Shown: positions 49,836 through 59,031, counted from the stretch's first letter. The stretch: DNA of 64,000 nucleotides from Leminorella richardii (GCF_900478135.1 NZ_LS483470.1:310001-374000); one strand, 5' to 3'. Translations and numbers: made by a program. The notes: generated from the sequence alone by a model not told the origin.

Positions 49836-50858
49836 ATGGCTTTTTTAAATAAAAAAAGAAGTGCGCTGGGCGCGCTCTTGCTGGCTGCACCGCTTTTTTA
49901 TGCGCAAGCCGAAGAGGCTTCAGCGCCAGCAGCGGAAGCTCCTCAAGTTAAGCAGGAAGCCAACAGTACAGCTGTAGAGCCTGCGGCTCCAGCAGCCGAA
50001 ACAGCGCCCGCTGTAGAGGATAAGGCACCTGCCGCTTCCATCACAGAGCCTGCGGTAAAAGTAGATGAAGTAAAAACGGATGAAGTAAAATCTGCGCCAG
50101 TAGCGAAAGAGGCAGCTCTGGTTAAAGAAGCTGAAAAAGTGTCGGCAGTTGCAGTTAAGGAAGAGACGAAAGCAGACCCAGAAGTGAAAACGTCGCCCCT
50201 GCCTGCTATCACCTTTTCTTTAAACAGCGAAGAGCAGCGTAGAGCCTATGCCAGTGGAGTGACGCTTGCGCGCTACTTGCAGGAAAACATGGCGCACCAG
50301 CGCAAACTGCATATTACACTCGATCCTAATATCGTGCTGGCGGGGATTGTGGACGCGTTCGCTAACGACGTCAAAATGGATGAAGACACCGTTCGTCAAA
50401 CAATGGCGGTGTTTGACGAGCAGGTCAATCTGTTAAACAAGGCCAAAGCAGAGCAGGAAGCCCAGCGCGAACGCGAAATGGGGCAGGCCTTCTGGAGCGC
50501 TTTTGAGCAGCAGGACGGCGTAAAGAAAAGTCGTACTGGCCTACTGTATCGAGTTGACCAGAAAAGTAGCGGAGCGGCGATTGGCGATCGTGATATCGTT
50601 GAGGTTGAGCTAACAGGCTCACTGCCTAACGGCACAGTATTTGAGAAAACCGCTCAGCCTATCAGAGTGAAGGTAGAAGACATTATTCCTGCTTTACGCA
50701 GCGCCATTAAACTTACCGGACGTGGCGGTGAAGCGCGTATCGTTATCCCACCTGAGCAGGGATATGGTGCCAAGGGCGCTCTGCCAGGTATTCCTCCCTA
50801 TGCTACACTGATTTTCGATATAAAGGTTTTGAAGGTTACTGCGGGAAAAGGTAAGTAA
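49836..50858 (+). CDS. FkpA-like periplasmic protein with altered isomerase site
   Basis: The 340-residue secreted protein starts at the ATG at 49836, which has AAGGA nine bases upstream; a frame from 49815 lacks a ribosome site. A signal peptide (K-K-R-S then A-L-G-A-L-L-L-A-A-P, cut near A-Q-A) is followed by a ~105-residue A/P/E/K/V-rich linker, an FkpA-type N-terminal dimerisation domain (about 130-235) and an FKBP domain (about 240-335). Compared with FkpA next door, V-N-Y-K-G is V-E-L-T-G, F-D-N-S is F-E-K-T, and I-P-G-W is I-P-A-L, so residues lining the FKBP site are lost. It may be a chaperone without isomerase activity. Confidence 0.75.
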   Translation: MAFLNKKRSALGALLLAAPLFYAQAEEASAPAAEAPQVKQEANSTAVEPAAPAAETAPAVEDKAPAASITEPAVKVDEVKTDEVKSAPVAKEAALVKEAEKVSAVAVKEETKADPEVKTSPLPAITFSLNSEEQRRAYASGVTLARYLQENMAHQRKLHITLDPNIVLAGIVDAFANDVKMDEDTVRQTMAVFDEQVNLLNKAKAEQEAQREREMGQAFWSAFEQQDGVKKSRTGLLYRVDQKSSGAAIGDRDIVEVELTGSLPNGTVFEKTAQPIRVKVEDIIPALRSAIKLTGRGGEARIVIPPEQGYGAKGALPGIPPYATLIFDIKVLKVTAGKGK

Positions 50859-51076
50859 CAGTAGTGTAGGGCGCACGTAGAGCGCTCTACTCAGTATTGT
50901 CTTTCTGTTTAACGATATATCCAACGATCTGCACCTGTAATGCAACGCTTACCGGCGTATATCATTGAATAAGAGTATATTTAGGTTTTCTTTGACGAAG
51001 TTCAGACGTAAGCTATAGAGCGCTGTTTATTTCTTCTTTATTTTATGGCCAAACGTTTCCAGCACTGGAGAATAAA

Positions 51077-51856
51077 ATGAAATCATTATTTAAAGTAACC
51101 CTGTTGACGGCCTCTATGGCTTTTGCAGCGGGCACAATGGCCAATGAGGCCCCTGCTAAACCGGCTGCCCCAGCCGCTGCCGCCTCAACGGCAAAGTTTG
51201 ACAGTGAAGATCATAAAGCCGCCTATGCGCTGGGCGCGTCTTTGGGCGCCTATATGGCAAACTCCCTGAAGGATCAGGACAAACTGGGCATTGCTCTCGA
51301 CCGTGCACAGATTCAACTCGGTTTTAAGGACGCTTTCGACGGTAAAAACAAACTGTCCGACGCTGAAGTTGAGCAGGCTTTACAGGCTTTTGAAGCTCGC
51401 GTGAAAGAAAAAGCTCAGGCTAAAATGAAAGAAGACGCTAAAGCTAACGAAGAAAAAGGCGTTGCCTATCGCGACAAGTTTGCTAAAGAAGCTGGCGTGA
51501 ATAAGACTCAGAGCGGCCTGCTGTATAAAGTAGAAAAAGCGGGAAGCGGCGAGACGCTGAAAGATACCGATACCGTTGTTGTGAACTACAAGGGTACATT
51601 GATCGACGGTACCGAGTTCGATAACTCCTATACTCGCGGCCAGCCAGCGACTTTCCAACTGGGTAACGTTATTCCTGGTTGGACAGAAGGCCTGAAGTAC
51701 ATCAAAAAAGGCGGCAAGATGACGATGGTCATTCCTCCGGCTCTGGCCTATGGCGAAAATATGGTTCCCGGTATCCCGGTTAACTCTACGCTAGTGTTTG
51801 AAGTTGAGCTGGTAGACGTTAAGCCAGCGGCTGCAGAACCAAAAGCTGCTAAATAA
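51077..51856 (+). CDS. fkpA: Periplasmic FKBP-type isomerase and chaperone FkpA
   Basis: The 259-residue protein has a signal peptide (cut near T-M-A-N), an N-terminal helical dimerisation domain (about 30-125) and a C-terminal FKBP domain with V-N-Y-K-G-T-L, G-T-E-F-D-N-S-Y, V-I-P-G-W-T-E-G-L and P-A-L-A-Y-G, all the residues of an active FKBP site. It isomerises prolines and acts as chaperone in the periplasm. It ends at a strong terminator. It is the likely parent of the divergent copy upstream. Confidence 0.95.
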   Translation: MKSLFKVTLLTASMAFAAGTMANEAPAKPAAPAAAASTAKFDSEDHKAAYALGASLGAYMANSLKDQDKLGIALDRAQIQLGFKDAFDGKNKLSDAEVEQALQAFEARVKEKAQAKMKEDAKANEEKGVAYRDKFAKEAGVNKTQSGLLYKVEKAGSGETLKDTDTVVVNYKGTLIDGTEFDNSYTRGQPATFQLGNVIPGWTEGLKYIKKGGKMTMVIPPALAYGENMVPGIPVNSTLVFEVELVDVKPAAAEPKAAK

Positions 51857-51871
51857 GACTTTTAGCGCCGT

Positions 51872-51905
51872 AAAAAAACCGCATGAGAAATCCTGCGGTT
51901 TTTTT
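51872..51905 (+). terminator. Terminator after fkpA
   Basis: AAAAAACCGCA pairs with TGCGGTTTTTT around TGAGAAATCC, giving a long T-run directly after fkpA. Confidence 0.9.
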
Positions 51906-52065
51906 CGTTAATTGAATGACGACATTTTTGTTAGACTGAATCGCATCGAATAATAGAATTAAGTCTCCAGGTTTTTTTAGTCTGAGGACGTATGTGGACG
52001 ACGGCAGTATTTGTACATTCAGATTCTGTAGATAAAACGCCGTCTAAACAAATTGGAGAAGAGCA

Positions 52066-52779
52066 ATGCCAGACTCGCAGCTGTCCAGTGATTATGATGC
52101 ACTGGATGAAAATCCATTCACCCCTGAAGACCAAGACATTCTGCGATCCTATGAGTCCGTCGTTGACGGCTTGGCGATGCTGATTGGGTCTCACTGTGAA
52201 ATCGTTTTACACTCCCTCGAAGATCTGAAATGTTCAGCCGTTCGCATTGCAAACGGAGAGCATACTGGACGCAAGATTGGATCACCGATCACCGATATGG
52301 CATTGCGGATGCTGCACGCGATGTCACATGATGACACGAGTGTATCCAAGGCCTACTTCACTCGGGCAAAAAGCGGCTCTCTTATGAAGTCGCTGACAAT
52401 CGGCATCCGCAATAAAGATCGTCGAGTGATTGGGCTACTGTGTATTAACATGAATCTGGACGTGCCTTTTTCCCAGATCATGCAGACCTTTATTCCACCA
52501 CAAATCCAGGATGTCCATTCTAACGTTAACTTTGCCTCTTCCGTTGACGATTTGGTTGCGCAGACATTGGAGCACAGCATTGAAGAAGTTAATGCCGATC
52601 GCAGCGTGTCGAATAACGCCAAGAATCGCCAGATTGTGCTGAATCTTTACGAGAAAGGCATTTTCGACATTAAGGATTCGATAAATCAGGTCGCAGACCG
52701 CCTGAATATCTCTAAACATACCGTGTATCTCTACATCCGTCAGTTCAAGAACGGCGACTTCTCCGGAGGAGAGCGGTGA
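52066..52779 (+). CDS. yheO: YheO, PAS-domain transcriptional regulator
   Basis: The 237-residue protein has an N-terminal YheO/PAS-like ligand domain (about 20-135; Y-E-S-V-V-D-G-L-A near 31) and a C-terminal helix-turn-helix (I-N-Q-V-A-D-R-L-N-I-S-K-H-T-V-Y-L-Y near 205-222). The ligand is unknown. It heads the tus operon; its stop overlaps the GTG start of tusD by four bases, which suggests coupled translation, as in E. coli. Confidence 0.92.
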   Translation: MPDSQLSSDYDALDENPFTPEDQDILRSYESVVDGLAMLIGSHCEIVLHSLEDLKCSAVRIANGEHTGRKIGSPITDMALRMLHAMSHDDTSVSKAYFTRAKSGSLMKSLTIGIRNKDRRVIGLLCINMNLDVPFSQIMQTFIPPQIQDVHSNVNFASSVDDLVAQTLEHSIEEVNADRSVSNNAKNRQIVLNLYEKGIFDIKDSINQVADRLNISKHTVYLYIRQFKNGDFSGGER

Positions 52780-53168
52780 GTTTGCGATATGCGCTGGTGG
52801 TCACCGGGCCTGCTTACGGTAGCCAGCAGGCGACCAGTGCGTGGCAGTTCGCCAATGCGTTAATAGAAAAAGGGCATCGGATCGAGAGCGTATTTTTCTA
52901 TCAGGGCGGTGTACAGAACGCTAATCGGTTGGTTTCTCCCGCCAGCGACGAGTTTGATCTTGTCAGAGCATGGCAGCAGTTTTCTCGGCAGCATAGTGTT
53001 GTACTGAACGTCTGTGTTGCTGCGGCGCTGCGGCGCGGGGTGATAGATGCTCAGGAAGCCCAGCGTCGAGGGCAAACTGCGGATAACCTGCAGTCCGGCT
53101 TTACCCTAAGCGGGCTAGGTGAGCTGGCGCAGGCCGCGCTAACTGTCGATCGCGTGATTCAGTTTTAA
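52776..53168 (+). CDS. tusD: Sulfur-relay protein TusD
   Basis: The 130-residue DsrE-family protein is the catalytic subunit of TusBCD, which carries sulfur from TusA to TusE and on to MnmA for 2-thiouridine at tRNA wobble position 34. The conserved cysteine is in V-L-N-V-C-V-A-A-A near residue 78. The start is GTG at 52776, overlapping the yheO stop. It forms a heterohexamer with TusB and TusC. Confidence 0.93.
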   Translation: MSLRYALVVTGPAYGSQQATSAWQFANALIEKGHRIESVFFYQGGVQNANRLVSPASDEFDLVRAWQQFSRQHSVVLNVCVAAALRRGVIDAQEAQRRGQTADNLQSGFTLSGLGELAQAALTVDRVIQF

Positions 53169-53177
53169 GCAGGTCTT

Positions 53178-53537
53178 ATGAAAAAGATAGCGTTTGTGTT
53201 TACTCAGGCTCCTCACGGCAGCGCTTCCGGGCGGGAAGGACTGGATGCCGCGTTGGCGACATCAGCGTTGACAGAAGACATTGGCCTATTTTTTCTTTCT
53301 GACGGTATTTTTCAGCTTCTTCCGGAACAGCGCCCTGAGCTTATTCACGCCCGTAACTACATCGCCACTTTTGGCGTGCTGGCGCTTTATGATATCGACC
53401 AGCTGTTTGTCTGCGAAGCGTCGCTCACGGCTCGGGGGATCAGCAAAGATGAAAAGCTGGTATTAGATGCAGAGCGGCTGACAGCAAATGAAATGGCCGA
53501 AAAACTGGCGGGCTATGACGTAGTGTTAACTTTCTAA
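53178..53537 (+). CDS. tusC: Sulfur-relay protein TusC
   Basis: This 119-residue DsrE/DsrF-family subunit of TusBCD opens with M-K-K-I-A-F-V-F-T-Q-A-P-H-G, the usual start. It has a structural role in the (TusBCD)2 complex. The gene lies nine bases after tusD and nine before tusB, in one message. Confidence 0.93.
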   Translation: MKKIAFVFTQAPHGSASGREGLDAALATSALTEDIGLFFLSDGIFQLLPEQRPELIHARNYIATFGVLALYDIDQLFVCEASLTARGISKDEKLVLDAERLTANEMAEKLAGYDVVLTF

Positions 53538-53546
53538 GGATCTCTT

Positions 53547-53834
53547 GTGCTGCACACGCTTACTCACTCTTTTATTCATACTGATGTTGATGCTTTACAG
53601 CGTACTGTTCAGCGCGGAGACGCTTTACTTCTCATTCAGGACGGTGTGATCGGGGCTACCGTAAAATCTCTCAGCCTTGAGGCAGTTGTGGAAAAAGGCA
53701 TTACTGTTTACGCGCTGCGTGAAGATCTGGATGCTCGAGGGTTACTTTCCCGTGTTGTTGAAGGGGTTACGGTTGTTGACTATTCAGGGTTTGTCGATTT
53801 AAGTGAGGATTATTATCCGCAGATGGTGTGGTAG
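53547..53834 (+). CDS. tusB: Sulfur-relay protein TusB
   Basis: This 95-residue DsrH-family subunit of TusBCD reads from a GTG at 53547 (M-L-H-T-L-T-H-S), supported by AAGGA seven bases upstream. It ends about 60 bases before the str promoter. Key family parts are Q-D-G-V-I-G-A near 33-39 and Y-A-L-R-E-D-L-D-A-R near 57-66. Confidence 0.92.
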   Translation: MLHTLTHSFIHTDVDALQRTVQRGDALLLIQDGVIGATVKSLSLEAVVEKGITVYALREDLDARGLLSRVVEGVTVVDYSGFVDLSEDYYPQMVW

Positions 53835-53890
53835 CCTTTACCCATGATAGCGGGTTGTTCCTCAAATCCGCTCCAATAGCTGTATATTTC

Positions 53891-53919
53891 TTGACACGTC
53901 TTGCCTTCAGCCATAAAAT
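53891..53919 (+). promoter_or_regulatory. str operon promoter
   Basis: TTGACA (53891-53896) and TAAAAT (53914-53919) are separated by 17 bases, about 80 bases before rpsL. This is a near-consensus sigma-70 promoter, matching the strong promoter of the E. coli str operon. Confidence 0.82.
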
Positions 53920-53999
53920 TTTGCGTCCCTCAGTGTACCTTTGTGCCCTGGGGGGATTTATTACGTGTCTACGAAAGTAAAAAACCAGGAGCTTTTTTA

Positions 54000-54374
54000 A
54001 TGGCAACAATTAATCAGCTGGTACGCAAGCCGCGCGCTATGAAGGTTGCAAAGAGCAACGTTCCCGCGCTGGAAGCATGCCCGCAAAAACGTGGCGTATG
54101 TACTCGCGTATATACCACCACTCCAAAAAAACCAAACTCTGCATTGCGTAAAGTTTGTCGTGTACGTTTAACCAACGGTTTTGAAGTTTCTTCATACATC
54201 GGTGGTGAAGGTCACAACCTTCAGGAGCACTCCGTGATCCTGATCCGCGGCGGTCGTGTTAAGGATCTGCCGGGTGTGCGTTACCATACCGTTCGCGGTG
54301 CGCTCGACTGCTCAGGCGTTAAAGACCGTAAGCAGGCTCGCTCCAAGTACGGCGTGAAGAAGCCAAAGGCTTAA
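54000..54374 (+). CDS. rpsL: 30S ribosomal protein S12
   Basis: The product has 124 residues from the ATG at 54000, with AGGAG eight bases upstream; a longer frame from 53901 overlaps the promoter and is not real. The sequence is almost identical to E. coli S12, including T-T-P-K-K-P-N-S at 40-47 with K43 and R-G-G-R-V-K-D-L-P-G near 84-93 with K88. These are the wild-type, streptomycin-sensitive residues. S12 sits at the decoding centre. Confidence 0.98.
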   Translation: MATINQLVRKPRAMKVAKSNVPALEACPQKRGVCTRVYTTTPKKPNSALRKVCRVRLTNGFEVSSYIGGEGHNLQEHSVILIRGGRVKDLPGVRYHTVRGALDCSGVKDRKQARSKYGVKKPKA

Positions 54375-54470
54375 TGGTTACCCGTTAAGTAAGGCCAAAC
54401 ATTTTTAACTTAATGTCAAAATAAACTCATCGAGTTTTGGACAATCCTGAATTAACAACGGAGTATTTCC
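54375..54470 (+). promoter_or_regulatory. rpsL-rpsG intercistronic region (S7 control site candidate)
   Basis: The gap is 96 bases, very close to the E. coli str intercistronic region to which S7 binds to repress its own translation and couple it to S12. The sequence is AT-rich with possible pairing around TTAACTTAATGTC and GACAATCCTGAATTAAC. The function is inferred by position and length. Confidence 0.45.
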
Positions 54471-54941
54471 ATGCCACGTCGTCGCGTTATTGGTCAGCGT
54501 AAAATTCTGCCGGATCCTAAGTTCGGATCAGATCTGCTGGCTAAATTTGTAAATATTTTAATGGTAGACGGTAAGAAATCTACCGCAGAAGCTATCGTTT
54601 ATAATGCTCTTGAGACGCTGGCTCAGCGCTCAGGTAAAAGTGAACTTGAAGCTTTTGAAATTGCCCTGGACAACGTAAGACCGACTGTAGAAGTTAAGTC
54701 TCGTCGTGTTGGTGGCTCTACTTATCAGGTGCCGGTTGAAGTTCGCCCGGTTCGCCGTAACGCGCTTGCCATGCGCTGGATTGTAGACGCTGCCCGTAAA
54801 CGCGGTGATAAATCCATGGCTTTACGCTTAGCGAATGAACTGTCTGACGCTGCGGAAAACAAAGGTACCGCAGTCAAGAAACGTGAAGACGTTCACCGTA
54901 TGGCTGAAGCCAACAAGGCGTTCGCTCACTATCGTTGGTAA
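54471..54941 (+). CDS. rpsG: 30S ribosomal protein S7
   Basis: The 156-residue product opens M-P-R-R-R-V-I-G-Q-R-K-I-L-P-D-P as in E. coli. S7 starts assembly of the 30S head and is the translational repressor of the str operon. The length matches the shorter E. coli B-type form (156), not the K-12 form with its extended tail (179). Confidence 0.97.
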   Translation: MPRRRVIGQRKILPDPKFGSDLLAKFVNILMVDGKKSTAEAIVYNALETLAQRSGKSELEAFEIALDNVRPTVEVKSRRVGGSTYQVPVEVRPVRRNALAMRWIVDAARKRGDKSMALRLANELSDAAENKGTAVKKREDVHRMAEANKAFAHYRW

Positions 54942-55034
54942 TTTTCCCGATAGTCATGCTAATCATCATGCGGGCGCCTTTTACGGTGACCCGCATGGGT
55001 TATCTGAAGAACGACCTAGTAATCGAGGAATAAA

Positions 55035-57143
55035 ATGGCTCGTACAACTCCTATTGAGCGTTACCGTAACATCGGTATCAGTGCTCACATTGACGCCGGT
55101 AAAACAACAACGACAGAACGTATTCTGTTTTATACCGGTGTAAACCATAAGATCGGTGAAACACACGAAGGCACCGCGACAATGGACTGGATGGCGCAAG
55201 AGCAAGAGCGTGGTATTACTATCACCTCTGCGGCGACCACCGCGTTCTGGTCCGGTATGGCCAAGCAGTTTGATGCACACCGTATCAACATTATCGACAC
55301 CCCAGGGCACGTTGACTTCACCATCGAAGTAGAGCGCTCAATGCGCGTACTTGACGGCGCAGTCATGGTTTACTGTGCTGTGGGTGGCGTTCAGCCTCAG
55401 TCTGAAACCGTATGGCGTCAGGCCAACAAGTACCAGGTTCCGCGCATCGCGTTCGTTAACAAAATGGACCGTATGGGTGCTAACTTCCTGCGTGTTGTTG
55501 AGCAGATGAAAACTCGTCTGGCGGCTAATGCTGTTCCTCTTCAGCTGCCTATCGGTGCAGAAGAACACTTCACCGGTATCGTTGACTTGGTCAAAATGAA
55601 GGCCATCAACTGGAGCGAAGAAGATCAGGGCGTAACCTTCACTTATGAAGACGTTCCTGAAAGCATGCTGGAACTGGCTCAAGAATGGCGTCAAACGCTG
55701 GTTGAGTCTGCAGCGGAAGCTTCAGAAGAGCTGATGGACAAGTATCTGGGCGGTGAAGAGCTGTCTGAAGAAGAGATCAAGAAAGCCCTGCGTCAACGCG
55801 TTCTGGCTAACGAGATCATTCTGGTTACCTGCGGTTCTGCCTTTAAGAACAAGGGTGTACAGGCAATGCTGGATGCGGTTATTGAATACCTGCCGGCACC
55901 GACTGACGTCCCAGCCATCAATGGCGTTCTGACTGACGGAGAAACCCATGCTGAGCGTCATGCAAATGACGATGAGCCTTTCTCTGCGCTGGCGTTTAAG
56001 ATTGCTACCGACCCGTTCGTGGGCAACCTGACGTTCTTCCGCGTTTATTCTGGTGTGGTTAACTCTGGCGACACCGTTCTGAACGCCGTGAAAGACAAGA
56101 GAGAGCGTTTTGGCCGTATCGTTCAGATGCACGCCAACAAGCGTGAAGAAATTAAAGAAGTTCGCGCTGGCGACATCGCCGCTGCGATCGGTCTGAAAGA
56201 CGTTACTACAGGTGACACCCTGTGCGACCAGGCTAAGCCAATTATTCTGGAGCGTATGGAGTTCCCTGAGCCGGTTATCGCGGTTGCTGTTGAACCGAAG
56301 ACCAAGGCTGACCAGGAAAAAATGGGTATCGCCCTTGGCCGTTTGGCTCAGGAAGACCCGTCTTTCCGCGTTCAGACTGACGAAGAAACCGGTCAGACTA
56401 TCATCTCCGGTATGGGTGAACTTCACCTGGACATCATCGTTGACCGTATGCGTCGCGAATTTAACGTTGAGGCTAACGTAGGTAAGCCTCAGGTTGCTTA
56501 CCGCGAAACTATCCGCTCAATGGTTACCGATATTGAAGGTAAACACGCTAAGCAGTCCGGCGGTCGCGGTCAGTATGGCCACGTCGTTATCGATATGGGA
56601 CCGTTGGAAGCAGGTGGCCCTGGCTATGAGTTTATCAACGACATCAAGGGTGGCGTCATTCCAGGCGAATACATCCCTGCCGTTGACAAAGGCATCCAGG
56701 AGCAGCTGAAGTCAGGTCCACTGGCTGGTTATCCTGTTGTTGATATTAAGATCCGTCTGCATTACGGTTCTTATCACGATGTCGACTCTTCAGAATTGGC
56801 GTTTAAACTGGCGGCGTCTCTGGCCTTTAAAGACGGCTTTATGAAGGCGAAGCCGGTTCTGCTTGAACCTATTATGAAGGTTGAAGTTGAAACTCCGGAA
56901 GACTACATGGGTGATGTTATCGGTGACCTGAACCGTCGCCGCGGCATAATCGACGGAATGGAAGACATGGCGACCGGCAAAATCGTTCGCGCACAGGTTC
57001 CACTATCCGAAATGTTTGGTTATGCTACCGACCTGCGTTCACAAACTCAGGGTCGCGCTTCATACTCCATGGAGTTCCTGAAGTACAGCGAAGCACCGGC
57101 TAACGTTGCTACCGCAATTATCGAATCTCGCAAGGCTAAATAA
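55035..57143 (+). CDS. fusA: Elongation factor G
   Basis: The 702-residue translational GTPase has a P-loop A-H-I-D-A-G-K-T-T near 17-25, switch II D-T-P-G-H-V-D-F near 88-95 and N-K-M-D near 142. Domains II to V follow, with H-V-V-I-D-M-G-P near 515 and the domain IV tip. It drives translocation and, with RRF, ribosome recycling. The gene lies 93 bases after rpsG and 67 before tuf. Confidence 0.98.
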   Translation: MARTTPIERYRNIGISAHIDAGKTTTTERILFYTGVNHKIGETHEGTATMDWMAQEQERGITITSAATTAFWSGMAKQFDAHRINIIDTPGHVDFTIEVERSMRVLDGAVMVYCAVGGVQPQSETVWRQANKYQVPRIAFVNKMDRMGANFLRVVEQMKTRLAANAVPLQLPIGAEEHFTGIVDLVKMKAINWSEEDQGVTFTYEDVPESMLELAQEWRQTLVESAAEASEELMDKYLGGEELSEEEIKKALRQRVLANEIILVTCGSAFKNKGVQAMLDAVIEYLPAPTDVPAINGVLTDGETHAERHANDDEPFSALAFKIATDPFVGNLTFFRVYSGVVNSGDTVLNAVKDKRERFGRIVQMHANKREEIKEVRAGDIAAAIGLKDVTTGDTLCDQAKPIILERMEFPEPVIAVAVEPKTKADQEKMGIALGRLAQEDPSFRVQTDEETGQTIISGMGELHLDIIVDRMRREFNVEANVGKPQVAYRETIRSMVTDIEGKHAKQSGGRGQYGHVVIDMGPLEAGGPGYEFINDIKGGVIPGEYIPAVDKGIQEQLKSGPLAGYPVVDIKIRLHYGSYHDVDSSELAFKLAASLAFKDGFMKAKPVLLEPIMKVEVETPEDYMGDVIGDLNRRRGIIDGMEDMATGKIVRAQVPLSEMFGYATDLRSQTQGRASYSMEFLKYSEAPANVATAIIESRKAK

Positions 57144-57210
57144 GTCTTAACGGGTAATAAATGTATATTCCGCCCCCTTTTTAGAGGGGGCAGTGTAAAG
57201 GAAGAAAATC

Positions 57211-58395
57211 GTGTCTAAAGAAAAATTTGAACGTACAAAACCGCACGTTAACGTCGGTACTATCGGCCACGTTGACCACGGTAAAACAACCCTGACTGCT
57301 GCTATCACCACCGTACTGGCTAAAACCTACGGCGGTAGCGCACGTGCATTCGACCAGATCGATAACGCGCCAGAAGAAAAGGCTCGTGGTATCACCATCA
57401 ACACTTCTCACGTTGAATATGACACCCCGACTCGCCACTACGCGCACGTTGACTGCCCAGGGCACGCCGACTACGTTAAAAACATGATCACCGGTGCTGC
57501 TCAGATGGACGGCGCTATCCTGGTTGTTGCTGCGACTGACGGCCCAATGCCTCAGACTCGTGAGCACATCCTGCTGGGTCGCCAGGTAGGCGTTCCTTAC
57601 ATCATCGTGTTCCTGAACAAGTGCGACATGGTTGATGACGAAGAGCTGCTGGAACTGGTAGAAATGGAAGTTCGTGAACTTCTGTCTCAATACGACTTCC
57701 CGGGTGACGACACGCCGGTTGTTCGCGGTTCAGCGCTGAAAGCGCTAGAAGGTGAAGCTGAGTGGGAAGCAAAAATCATTGAACTGGCGGGATACTTAGA
57801 TAGCTATATCCCAGAGCCAGAGCGTGCGATTGACAAGCCGTTCCTGCTGCCTATCGAAGACGTCTTCTCTATCTCTGGCCGTGGTACTGTAGTCACCGGT
57901 CGTGTAGAGCGCGGCATCATCAAAGTTGGTGAAGAAGTGGAAATCGTGGGAATCAAAGACACCACCAAGACCACCTGTACTGGCGTTGAAATGTTCCGTA
58001 AGCTGCTGGACGAAGGCCGTGCTGGTGAGAACGTTGGTGTTCTGCTGCGCGGTACTAAGCGTGACGAAATCGAACGTGGTCAGGTACTGGCTAAGCCAGG
58101 CACCATCACTCCTCACACAGAATTCGTGTCAGAAGTGTATATCCTGAGCAAGGATGAAGGCGGCCGTCATACTCCGTTCTTCAAAGGCTACCGTCCTCAG
58201 TTCTACTTCCGTACGACTGACGTGACCGGCACCATCGAACTGCCAGAAGGCGTAGAGATGGTAATGCCAGGCGATAACATCCAGATGGTAGTTACGCTGA
58301 TTGCCCCAATCGCGATGGACGAAGGTCTGCGCTTCGCAATCCGCGAAGGCGGCCGCACCGTTGGCGCGGGCGTTGTTGCTAAAATCGTTAAGTAA
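57211..58395 (+). CDS. tufA: Elongation factor Tu
   Basis: The 394-residue product reads from a GTG start (57211) with AAGGAAG upstream. The P-loop is G-H-V-D-H-G-K-T-T near 19-27, followed by D-C-P-G-H-A-D-Y near 81 and N-K-C-D near 136. It delivers aminoacyl-tRNA to the ribosome. It ends the str operon. The E. coli genes bfd and bfr, which follow tufA there, are absent here. Confidence 0.98.
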   Translation: MSKEKFERTKPHVNVGTIGHVDHGKTTLTAAITTVLAKTYGGSARAFDQIDNAPEEKARGITINTSHVEYDTPTRHYAHVDCPGHADYVKNMITGAAQMDGAILVVAATDGPMPQTREHILLGRQVGVPYIIVFLNKCDMVDDEELLELVEMEVRELLSQYDFPGDDTPVVRGSALKALEGEAEWEAKIIELAGYLDSYIPEPERAIDKPFLLPIEDVFSISGRGTVVTGRVERGIIKVGEEVEIVGIKDTTKTTCTGVEMFRKLLDEGRAGENVGVLLRGTKRDEIERGQVLAKPGTITPHTEFVSEVYILSKDEGGRHTPFFKGYRPQFYFRTTDVTGTIELPEGVEMVMPGDNIQMVVTLIAPIAMDEGLRFAIREGGRTVGAGVVAKIVK

Positions 58396-58416
58396 TTCAT
58401 TTTACTCATCGATAAG

Positions 58417-58441
58417 AAAAGGGCGCTTTGGCGCCCTTTTT
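58417..58441 (+). terminator. Terminator of the str operon
   Basis: AAAAGGGCGC and GCGCCCTTTTT pair around TTTG, with a T-run, 22 bases after tufA. Confidence 0.88.
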
Positions 58442-58496
58442 GCTGTCTTGAATCCTGCCGATGCCCAGAAGCAGGGCAATTAATTCAATATAGCGC

Positions 58497-58524
58497 TTGC
58501 GGTATGGGTGTAAATCTGTACAAT
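58497..58524 (+). promoter_or_regulatory. S10 operon promoter
   Basis: TTGCGG (58497-58502) and TACAAT (58519-58524) are spaced by 16 bases, the same boxes as in the E. coli S10 promoter. Transcription would start near 58531. Confidence 0.75.
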
Positions 58525-58529
58525 GCTCA

Positions 58530-58719
58530 GGCCTGTATCGTATGATGCAGCGCCAGAGTTCAATTGAACTCTGCGTCCACAAAGTCTGCTTGTTGGGCTG
58601 CGTGGCAACAATACCTCCGATCTGGAGGTTATGTGAAGAACGATTACACTCCCCCATCAATCGAAATGGGTGTGAGGAGTAATTTTTTACGTTTATAAAA
58701 CAATTGGAGCTCTGGTCTC
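58530..58719 (+). promoter_or_regulatory. S10 leader with L4-responsive attenuator
   Basis: This 190-base untranslated leader contains the hairpin ACCTCCGATCTGGAGGT (58613-58629) and a longer imperfect hairpin from about 58644 to 58682 followed by TTTTTT (58683-58688). They correspond to the HD and HE hairpins of the E. coli S10 leader, where ribosomal protein L4 causes attenuation and blocks translation. Position, length and the final hairpin with T-run all fit. An AATTGGAGCTC ribosome site precedes rpsJ. Confidence 0.75.
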
Positions 58720-59031
58720 ATGCAGAACCAAAGAATCCGTATCCGCCTGAAAGCGTTCGATCATCGTCTGATCGACCAATCAACCGCGGAAATCGTCGAG
58801 ACTGCTAAGCGCACTGGCGCTCAAGTACGTGGTCCGATCCCACTGCCAACCCGCAAAGAGCGCTTTACCGTTCTGATCTCTCCGCACGTCAACAAAGACG
58901 CGCGCGATCAGTATGAGATTCGCACTCATAAGCGTTTGGTTGACATCGTTGAGCCAACCGAGAAAACGGTTGATGCTCTGATGCGTCTGGATCTGGCTGC
59001 CGGTGTTGACGTGCAGATCAGCCTGGGTTAA
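58720..59031 (+). CDS. rpsJ: 30S ribosomal protein S10
   Basis: The 103-residue product is almost identical to E. coli S10/NusE ([14 protein letters not shown]). It is a ribosomal head protein that also acts with NusB in antitermination. It is the first gene of the S10 operon and is controlled by the leader upstream. Confidence 0.98.

Noticed and set aside
54000..54374. Streptomycin-resistance changes in rpsL
   Set aside because: Positions K43 and K88 are the wild-type residues.
55722..56426. 234-codon minus-strand frame inside fusA
   Set aside because: Antisense shadow produced by the codon use of a highly expressed gene.
58396..58719. Missing genes between tufA and rpsJ as a deletion specific to this strain
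   Set aside because: Several enterobacterial families also lack bfd/bfr at this place, so absence is not remarkable.
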